Below are positions 30,005-36,541 of a stretch of 36,541 nt of DNA, piece after piece. A program made the position numbers and the translations under genes. The notes beneath the pieces were generated by a model. The model made no database searches, was not told the origin of the DNA, and saw only the letters and a program-made list of their open reading frames with translations. Each line of letters starts with the position of its first letter. Within the stretch, counting starts at the first letter, position 1. Origin of the DNA: Bacteroidales bacterium M3 (GTDB lineage Bacteria > Bacteroidota > Bacteroidia > Bacteroidales > Muribaculaceae); NCBI GenBank assembly GCA_001689445.1, contig LUJN01000021.1, forward strand, positions 1 through 36,541, written 5' to 3'.

Positions 30005-31764
30005 CGTCTTGAGATTTTGCGTTTAGTTGATTTTGATACAGGGGTCTCGGTGCAGCCGCTTGCGGTGAGGGTGAGGTAGTAGTCGCGGTCGAGTTTTACG
30101 CCGAAGTCGGCGAGCTGTGTGCCGTCACCGTTGTTGAAAATCAGGTTCTCGCCCTCGCCGTTGGCCTCAAATTCCCAATATTTCCACTCTTTGCCGCCGA
30201 TAGTCTCAGTGCCTGAGGGTGCAGAGCCGGGCCATCCCCCGAAGAAGTCGTTCACGTCGCCCCATGCATACATATAGATGGCGCTCCAGCCCGTCTGGTC
30301 GTCGGCATAGATGCGGTAGGTGCTTGCCAATGGTCCCGGGTCGACCTCGGTGCATCCTGTGGCGGTGATGGAGAGGTAGTAGTCGCGGTCGGCCGTGATG
30401 GCGGGGCCGTCAAACTGGGCCGCGTCATTGTTGTTGAAAATGAGGTTGACACTCTCGCCGGTGCCTGTAAATGGAATCACCTTGTAGGTGACGCCGTTGA
30501 TGGTCTTGGTGTCGGCCGATGTCGCGCCGGGCCATCCGCCGAACAGCTCGGCGTCGCCCCAGCAGTAGATGTAGAGCGCGTCCCATCCGGTCTTGTCCTC
30601 GACATAGAGGTTGTAGGACTTGCCCTCGGGCAGGGGGTCAGGCTCGACGTACGAGCCGCCGTTGTAGGTCGAGGGGTCCTCAATCTCCACCCACATCTTG
30701 TCGGTGCCTATGCTGTAGTAGAAATTACGTTCGAGCGTGAGGGTCGGGCCATCGGCCTGCGAGTTGTTGCCGTTGTTGTTGAAGATGAATGTCTGGGTGT
30801 GGCCCTCGTTGGCTGCGCCGAGGTCAAAGTAAATATACTTGACTCCGTTGATGGTCTCCTCGCCCATGGGGACAGAGCCGGGCCATGCGCCGAACTGTGC
30901 GGGGGCATCGTTCTCGTAGACATACATTGCCACTTCTTCCCAGCCGGTCAGGTTCTCGATGAAGATGGCGTATCCGTCATGCTCCACCGAGCCGCCGCCG
31001 GAGATTTCGTTCACGCCGTTGTCGGTTATCTCAAGGAAATAGTCGCGGTCGAGAGTGGCGTTGAAGTCCTTGAGCTGTGTGCCGGCGTTGTTGTTGAAGA
31101 TGAGGTTGAGGTTAAGTCCCGCGTTGGCCTCGCCGGTGTCAAAGTAGCGGTAGGTCACGTTGTCGATGGCTATAGTGCCTGTCTCCTTGATGCCGGGCCA
31201 TGCGCCGAAGGCTTCAGCATCGCCCCATGCGTACATATATAGGTCGCCAAGCGTCGAGTTGTCGAGCACATAGATGACGTGGCCGTCGTGGATTATCTCC
31301 TCGGGGTTGTCAAAGTAGGCTTTCCAGCGGGGCACGGTGATGTTGGTGCGCGTGCCGGGCGCGGGGTTCTCGTAGTGGATTGACTCGCCGTTCTTGACCG
31401 TGCGCTCCACGCCCTGGTTTTTGGAGACAAACCAGTATCCGTCGGCAAGGGTCTTCCCCTCGGCAAACGTGGCGGGGTCGAGGTAGATGCCATACTTGTA
31501 GTCGTAGCCCGACGCCTTTTCCAAACGCCAGCGCAGGTCTTTCACGGCCTCGGTCTCGCCGCCGTTGAACGGGCCGGCGATATACAGGTTGTCGCTTGTC
31601 GAGGTGGTCGAGGGGACTATCACCTCAAGGAGTATCTTGCCGGGGCGCAGCTCAAACTGCGGCAGCTCGCTGTCAAAGATTATCTCCTCCTTCTCGCAGC
31701 TGCACAGCATGGCCAGCATCGGCAACATGAGCAGCAGCATATATTGAAATCTCTTTTTCATCAT
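30001..31764 (-). CDS. SusE/SusF-like lipoprotein with four CBM26-like starch-binding repeats
   Basis: 587 residues. The signal ends at Cys23 (LCSC, then EKEE, an acidic surface-export signal). Residues 30-150 form a SusE-type N-terminal domain. Then come four repeats of about 90 residues, near 161-250, 264-360, 383-472 and 482-571. Each starts with an aromatic-rich strand (TGWEEVAMYVYENDA, TGWDALYIYCWGDAE, TGWSAIYMYAWGDVN), continues with FGAWPG or FGGWPG and closes with LIFNN..GTQ..D and DRDYYLSIT. This is the pattern of CBM25/26 starch-binding modules with their stacking Trp residues. The protein should hold starch at the surface for the overlapping GH13. A short basic tail ends the protein. 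Confidence 0.88.
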   Translation of the reverse strand: MMKKRFQYMLLLMLPMLAMLCSCEKEEIIFDSELPQFELRPGKILLEVIVPSTTSTSDNLYIAGPFNGGETEAVKDLRWRLEKASGYDYKYGIYLDPATFAEGKTLADGYWFVSKNQGVERTVKNGESIHYENPAPGTRTNITVPRWKAYFDNPEEIIHDGHVIYVLDNSTLGDLYMYAWGDAEAFGAWPGIKETGTIAIDNVTYRYFDTGEANAGLNLNLIFNNNAGTQLKDFNATLDRDYFLEITDNGVNEISGGGSVEHDGYAIFIENLTGWEEVAMYVYENDAPAQFGAWPGSVPMGEETINGVKYIYFDLGAANEGHTQTFIFNNNGNNSQADGPTLTLERNFYYSIGTDKMWVEIEDPSTYNGGSYVEPDPLPEGKSYNLYVEDKTGWDALYIYCWGDAELFGGWPGATSADTKTINGVTYKVIPFTGTGESVNLIFNNNDAAQFDGPAITADRDYYLSITATGCTEVDPGPLASTYRIYADDQTGWSAIYMYAWGDVNDFFGGWPGSAPSGTETIGGKEWKYWEFEANGEGENLIFNNGDGTQLADFGVKLDRDYYLTLTASGCTETPVSKSTKRKISRR

Positions 31765-31784
31765 TGTCTATACAAAATGGATGA

Positions 31785-33581
31785 TTAATAATTGGGATTC
31801 TGCACGAGACCGGGGTTGACCATCAGGGCCGACTGCGGCAGCGGGAACCACTCGTACTTGCGGTCGCGCTTGGCGGGGAGGTTGTAGCCCGGCTCGGTGG
31901 CGCGGCCAAAGAACCACCACTGGCCCTGGGTGAACTTGTCGAAGCGGCGCAGGTCGGTGCGGCGTCGGCGTCCCTCGTTCAGGAACTCCTTGCCCCACTC
32001 GCTGAGCATCCAGTCGAGGTCGAAGGCCGAGAAGCCGGGTCCGGGGTTCTCGACCTCGGAGGCGTCGTCAAAGTAGCGTGAGCGCACGTCGTTGACGAGT
32101 GTCTTGGCGGATCCGGAGTTGCCGGCACGCAAGCGGCACTCGGCGAGGGTGTATTTCACCTCGGCGAGACGGAACTCCACCTCGGGTATATTCAGATAGC
32201 TCAAACCTGTGGCCTCGGGGAGCATTGCGTACTTGATGAGGCGCAATCCCGATGTGGTCTCGCCCCAGCGGGGTGACATGACGGTCTCAAGCTGGCGCCC
32301 GAGATTCTGGAACGTGCCCAACTGGTCTACGTAGACTATCTGCTGACCGTCGCGGTCGGCGTCGGCCAGGACCGGCGAGCCGTCGGTGTAGTTGGTCATC
32401 GGACCGATGAGGAACATCCCCACGGGCTTGCCCTCGGCCTCGTCATAACGGTAGCACTGCTTGCGCACGTCGCTGTCGCTGAAGCGGTCCCACACAGCCC
32501 CGAGCTTGTCGCCGTAGTCAAAGAGGAAACTGCGCGGCGAGTCGGTGCCGCCCGATGAGAGCACGTTGCCCGAGTTGTCCTTTGACGGCACAAGGCAGAA
32601 GCAGTTCCATCCGGCCATCGAGAAGGTCTGACCGATAAACTGGTCGTAGTTGTAAGGGAGGAATGGGGTGTTGCGGTTGTTGTTGTCGAGCAGGCCCTCC
32701 TGTTGGGCGAAAGCGAATACCACTTCGGGGCAGGTGAGGTTGCTGTTGGAGAATATGTCGCGCCAATCGGAGGCTATGGAGTAGGAACCGTAGTCACCGC
32801 GCAGTATCTCCTCGCAGAGGGTGGCGCACTCGGCGTAGCGGGCCTCCTTGATGAACACCTCGGCGTTGAGCAACAGACGCATCTTGAGCATGCGGTTCAT
32901 GCCTTGGTTCATGCGTGTGCGGGAGTTGCCCGACCCGTCCTCCTTCATCAGCGCGGGACGGCTCTCGTCAAGCTCGGTCATGATGAAGTCGTATATCTTG
33001 CGGCATCCGGCGTCAAAGTTGGTGTCGGCCGAGCCGGGTATGTCGAGGGTCACGGAGGTGTTGAGCGGCAGTGCTCCTCCCCACAGCTCGAAGTTGTTGT
33101 AGTAGGCCCATGCACGCAGTGTGCGCACCTCGGCGATATACATCTCCTTGCTCTGCTCGGTCATGCGGAGGGTTGCGGGGTCGAGAGCTTCAAGGTCGGT
33201 GATGAGGGTGTTGCACAGTCCGATTGTGGTCCATGCGCCCTCCCATGCCTGGCGGATGATTTTTGACTCGGAGTTCCATGAGTGGGCTGAGAGGACAAAT
33301 TTCTCGCCCTCGTCCCAACCCCATGCGCCGCCGTTCCATGTGCGCCATGCGACCTGGTCGGCGCTCAGCTCGTTAAGGTACCAGAAATATTCGAGGAAGC
33401 TGCGTGTGGCAGTCGAGTAGATTGCGGCGACAGCACCCTGCACGCTGCTCTCGTCCTGATAGTAGACCGAGGCGTCGATGCGGTCAAAGACCTTCTCATC
33501 GAGGTCGGTACATGCCGTGGCGGCATATCCGGCCACGCCTGCGGCGACGGCTATCAACCAGTTGTATATTGACTTTTTCAT
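31785..33581 (-). CDS. susD: SusD/RagB family nutrient-binding outer-membrane lipoprotein
   Basis: 598 residues. The signal ends at Cys24 (AATAC, then TDLDEK). The SusD core follows: NELSADQVAWRTWNGGAWGW, the tetratricopeptide part with LRAWAYYNNFELWGGALPL (the family's R.LRA..Y..L...G.VPL), RMNQGMNRMLKMRLLLNAEVFIK, and a C-terminal half with SYLNIPEVEFRLAEVKYTLAECRLR and FLNEGRRRRTDLRRFDKF. The many tryptophans near residues 77-88 may stack on glucose rings. It forms the lid of the SusC transporter and binds the glycan first. It follows susC by 40 bases and precedes the SusE/F-like gene by 20. Confidence 0.96.
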   Translation of the reverse strand: MKKSIYNWLIAVAAGVAGYAATACTDLDEKVFDRIDASVYYQDESSVQGAVAAIYSTATRSFLEYFWYLNELSADQVAWRTWNGGAWGWDEGEKFVLSAHSWNSESKIIRQAWEGAWTTIGLCNTLITDLEALDPATLRMTEQSKEMYIAEVRTLRAWAYYNNFELWGGALPLNTSVTLDIPGSADTNFDAGCRKIYDFIMTELDESRPALMKEDGSGNSRTRMNQGMNRMLKMRLLLNAEVFIKEARYAECATLCEEILRGDYGSYSIASDWRDIFSNSNLTCPEVVFAFAQQEGLLDNNNRNTPFLPYNYDQFIGQTFSMAGWNCFCLVPSKDNSGNVLSSGGTDSPRSFLFDYGDKLGAVWDRFSDSDVRKQCYRYDEAEGKPVGMFLIGPMTNYTDGSPVLADADRDGQQIVYVDQLGTFQNLGRQLETVMSPRWGETTSGLRLIKYAMLPEATGLSYLNIPEVEFRLAEVKYTLAECRLRAGNSGSAKTLVNDVRSRYFDDASEVENPGPGFSAFDLDWMLSEWGKEFLNEGRRRRTDLRRFDKFTQGQWWFFGRATEPGYNLPAKRDRKYEWFPLPQSALMVNPGLVQNPNY

Positions 33582-33621
33582 AACTGTTGTCTATGGTATG
33601 GTTTTATGGTTGTATCGTGGA

Positions 33622-36541
33622 TTATTTGAATCGGAATGTCACGCCGAGAGTGAGCTGTGCCGCCGAGGGGTAGGCGCTCGACACGTCCACACCGGGTGTG
33701 ATTCCCGTGGAGGGGACTATCGAGGGGTCGTTGCCCGAGTAGCTCGTGAGGGTGAACACGTTCTTGGCGGCGAGATAGACGCGTAGGCTCTCAAGCACCT
33801 TGCGGTTCTTGAACGGGATGTTGTAGCCGAGTGTCACATTCTCAAGCTTGAAATAGTCGCCGTTTTCAAGGAAGTAGGAGGAGATGATGCCGCCTCCGGT
33901 GTTAACGTCCTTGTCGTCGAGATAGGCGCTGCGGAGCACGTTGTCGGAGCCGCTGCCGGCGAGTCCCATGCCATACTTGCGCATGTTGAAAATCTTGAAT
34001 CCGAAAGCTCCCTGGAACATGAGGCTGAGGTCAAACTGACGCCAGCGTACGGTGTTGTTCCATGTCAGGAAATGGGCGGGCGCGCCGTTTCCGATATATC
34101 GCTTGTCCTCGGCGTTGGCCTGTGCCGTGGGTATTTTCTCACCCTTAGCGTTGTAGACAAGCATATTCTTGTCGGCGTCAGTGCCGGCATATTCGTAGCC
34201 GTAGAACTGGCCAATCTTGCCGCCCTCCTGCACGCGGAAGAAGTATTCCGATGTGCCCACGCCGGGTTTCTGGTATAGGTCGAGGTAGGATGCCTGGTAG
34301 ATGTCGTTGGACAGCTTGGTGAGCTTTGTGATGCCATAGGCGTAGTTGATGCCGGTGGTCCACTTGACGGGGGTGGAGGTGAATACGTCGCCTGTCATCG
34401 AGATCTCGACGCCGGTGTTGCGGGTGGTGCCGACGTTGACAAGGATGTCGGAGTAGACAAATGGCGGCTGCGGGGCGGTGTAGTTGTATAGCAGATCCTT
34501 GGAACGGCGGTCGAAGTACTCGACTGACCCGTAGAAGCGGTTCCACAACATGAAGTCTATGCCGTAGTTGGTGCTCGTGGACTTCTCCCATCCGAGCTTG
34601 GAGTTGGCGTTTGACGAGGGTGCATATCCGGTCACCCACGAGCCATTGATGAGGTAGTTGCCGTTGGAAGAATAGGTGGCGATTGACTTGTAGGCGTCAA
34701 AGTCGCTGCGACCCGTGACACCGTAGGAGAATCGTGGTTTGAGGCTCTGCACCACGTCGGAGTGGTCTTTCATGAAGGGCATATTGGCAATCTCCCATGC
34801 GATAGACACCGAGGGGAACGCGCCCCATTTGTGGTCCTTGCCAAACTTGGTCGAACCCTCGTAACGTATCGAGGCCGAAGCCATCACAAGGTTGCGCCAA
34901 TTGTAGTTGACACGGCCAAAGAAACCGATGAGGGTAGACTCCGATTTGCCGGCATACATGTTGGCCTTGCCGTCAGACAGCCATGAACCGGCTCCGATAC
35001 CGTGCCACAGGGCATTATCAAACGTGAAGTCGCGGTTTTCCTCAAACATCTGCTCCCAATTGGTGCGCTCGAATGTGTATCCGGCCATCACCTTCACGTC
35101 ATGGTCGCCGTAGGAGAACATGTAGTTGCCGAGCCATTCGAGGCGGTTGGTCCACCACTTCTGGTACTGTATGGATGCACGCCCCTTGTAGCCGCCCCAG
35201 TAGGATTCGCCGGAAGTGGAGGGGGTGTAGTAGTCGCTCTTGAGGTCATTGTAATGGAACGAATAGGAGATGGTGGTGTTGACCGTGTGGCGGTCGTTGT
35301 GCCAGATGTTGTATTTGGCGTCGGCGGTGCCGAGGATGTAGGTGCGGTTGCCCTGGCTTGTGTTGAGCTTGAGCTCCGACACGGGATTCTTGGCATCGGT
35401 GGGCGATGTTGGCTGATAGAAAGAGCCGTCCTCGTTGTAGATGGGCATCGTGGGGTTCATGCCGAGGGCTGTGTCAAACATGCCCGAGTTGCCCCAGTCC
35501 TCTTTGACCTTGCGGGCGTTGAGGGTCATCGTCAGCTGCAGGTGCTTGTCGAGGACGAGCTGCTGCACGGCCGCACGGCCGCCGAACTCCTCGCGTGCGC
35601 TCACAATGTCGAGGCCCGTGGCGCGCTTGTAGTTGATCGACGCGCTGTAGTAGCCGTTGGGGGTGTTGCCGTCGATTGAGAGGTATTGGTTGGTGTCGTA
35701 GGAGAAGTCGCGCATCAGCTCGTCGTACCAGTCGGTCGATGCGCCGTAGTCGTTGCCACGGCGGGAGCGGCGCCACTCGTCGGCGTCGAGTACCTCGGGA
35801 CGGTCTTTGTGGAGGTTTACGGCAAAGTAACTGTCGTAGGTGATGATGGGCTTGCCCGGCTCGCCCTGGCCTTTCTTGGTAGTCACGAGGATGACGCCGT
35901 TGGCGCCGCGTGTGCCGTAGATGGCCGCCGAGGCGGCGTCCTTAAGGACGGTCATCGACTCTATATCCTGCGGGGCGAGAGTGCGTATGTCGCCTCCCGC
36001 CACGCCGTCGATCACCACGAGGGGGCCGTTGGAGGCCGAGATGGAGGTCGCGCCACGCACCTGCAGGTCAGACGAGCCGTTGGGGTCGGCGGGGGAGGTG
36101 GTCGACACGTTGAGGCCCGCTACCTGGCCCGAGAGCATCTCCATAGCGTTGTTCATGCCGCCAAGCTGGAACTTATCCTTGTCTACCTGCACGATGGAGC
36201 TTGACAGTTCCTTTTTGCTCAAGGAGCCGTAGCCTACCACTACAACCTCGTCGAGCACCTGGTTGTTCTCGTCGAGGGTGACGTCGATTGTGTGTCGGCT
36301 GTCGACCTTGACTTCGCGGGTGTTGTACCCTACATATGAAAATACTATGGTAGCGTCTTGCCGGGCCTGGAGTGTGTATTGGCCGTCGATGTCGGTCGAT
36401 ACTCCCTGGGATGTGCCCTTGACTATGACGCTTGCGCCGATGAGCGGCTCGCCTGTGGCGTCTGTCACCGTACCCTTCACCTCCCACGTCTGGGCTGAGG
36501 CCGCTGTGGCGATGAAGAGTGCCGCAATGAAAAGCAGGTGT
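33622..36541 (-). CDS. susC: SusC/RagA TonB-dependent outer-membrane transporter, 5' end beyond window
   Basis: About 973 residues are visible and the frame is open to the right edge; the last visible upstream residues, LLFIAALFIATAASAQ, are the end of a signal peptide, so only the first few codons are missing. The order is: carboxypeptidase D-regulatory-like domain (VKGTVTDATGEPLIGASVIVKGTSQGVSTDIDGQYTL), the SusC signature DEVVVVGYG, the plug (GQVAGLNVSTTSPADPNGSSDLQVRG...ISASNGPLVVIDGV) and a 22-strand beta barrel ending in the aromatic TLGVTFRFK. With SusD it imports malto-oligosaccharides using TonB energy. Any regulator such as susR would lie outside the window. Confidence 0.96.
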   Translation of the reverse strand, partial: HLLFIAALFIATAASAQTWEVKGTVTDATGEPLIGASVIVKGTSQGVSTDIDGQYTLQARQDATIVFSYVGYNTREVKVDSRHTIDVTLDENNQVLDEVVVVGYGSLSKKELSSSIVQVDKDKFQLGGMNNAMEMLSGQVAGLNVSTTSPADPNGSSDLQVRGATSISASNGPLVVIDGVAGGDIRTLAPQDIESMTVLKDAASAAIYGTRGANGVILVTTKKGQGEPGKPIITYDSYFAVNLHKDRPEVLDADEWRRSRRGNDYGASTDWYDELMRDFSYDTNQYLSIDGNTPNGYYSASINYKRATGLDIVSAREEFGGRAAVQQLVLDKHLQLTMTLNARKVKEDWGNSGMFDTALGMNPTMPIYNEDGSFYQPTSPTDAKNPVSELKLNTSQGNRTYILGTADAKYNIWHNDRHTVNTTISYSFHYNDLKSDYYTPSTSGESYWGGYKGRASIQYQKWWTNRLEWLGNYMFSYGDHDVKVMAGYTFERTNWEQMFEENRDFTFDNALWHGIGAGSWLSDGKANMYAGKSESTLIGFFGRVNYNWRNLVMASASIRYEGSTKFGKDHKWGAFPSVSIAWEIANMPFMKDHSDVVQSLKPRFSYGVTGRSDFDAYKSIATYSSNGNYLINGSWVTGYAPSSNANSKLGWEKSTSTNYGIDFMLWNRFYGSVEYFDRRSKDLLYNYTAPQPPFVYSDILVNVGTTRNTGVEISMTGDVFTSTPVKWTTGINYAYGITKLTKLSNDIYQASYLDLYQKPGVGTSEYFFRVQEGGKIGQFYGYEYAGTDADKNMLVYNAKGEKIPTAQANAEDKRYIGNGAPAHFLTWNNTVRWRQFDLSLMFQGAFGFKIFNMRKYGMGLAGSGSDNVLRSAYLDDKDVNTGGGIISSYFLENGDYFKLENVTLGYNIPFKNRKVLESLRVYLAAKNVFTLTSYSGNDPSIVPSTGITPGVDVSSAYPSAAQLTLGVTFRFK

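Noticed and set aside
1..36541. CRISPR arrays, tRNA or rRNA genes, prophage or IS transposase genes
   Set aside because: I found no regularly spaced repeats, no tRNA cloverleaf, no rRNA segment and no transposase or integrase frame; the only repeats are the palindromic elements listed.

Overview
The window looks like a chromosomal segment of a gut Bacteroidales, most plausibly Muribaculaceae or a close relative. Three things suggest this: several promoters match the Bacteroidales form TTTG-N19-21-TAnnTTTG, there is a SusC/SusD-type starch locus with surface-lipoprotein signals, and there is a complete urease operon, which is uncommon in Bacteroides itself but known in Muribaculaceae. The family assignment is inference; no rRNA gene is present.

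Region 1 (1-7.2 kb) is an accessory strip of small stand-alone genes, AT-richer at its left end. It holds a GNAT acetyltransferase cut by the window edge, a four-helix membrane protein, a radical SAM protein divergent from an HxlR regulator with a clear inverted-repeat operator candidate, a group II PLP decarboxylase resembling histidine decarboxylase that carries a signal peptide, a zinc-ribbon/PNPOx-fold fusion, a YciI protein, a frameshifted double-GNAT gene, a GrpB protein and a DJ-1/PfpI protein. A short decayed copy of the 5' end of the DJ-1/PfpI gene lies about 2.1 kb upstream of the intact one.

Region 2 (7.2-10.9 kb, minus strand) holds a cytoplasmic GH13 glycosidase and a DUF1846 protein, then about 640 bp without a convincing gene. 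Most of that gap is a 304-bp nested palindromic element with perfect 22-bp terminal inverted repeats.

Region 3 (10.9-21.6 kb, minus strand) is an 11-gene urease operon in the order ureA-ureB-ureC-ureE-ureF-ureG-ureD, urea transporter, MFS transporter, nikMN, nikQ, nikO. It supplies the enzyme, its nickel-insertion chaperones, urea import and nickel import together. A BIME-like pair of inverted palindromes (38-bp perfect arms) sits exactly between the structural genes (ureABC) and the accessory genes.

Region 4 (21.8-28.5 kb, minus strand) holds a hexapeptide sugar O-acetyltransferase and a tripartite RND efflux operon (outer-membrane factor, fusion lipoprotein, inner-membrane pump), separated by a second BIME-like palindrome pair.

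Region 5 (28.6-36.5 kb, minus strand) is a starch-type polysaccharide utilisation locus: susC (5' end beyond the window), susD, a SusE/F-like lipoprotein with four tandem CBM26-like starch-binding repeats, and a surface GH13 lipoprotein, closed by a good intrinsic terminator.
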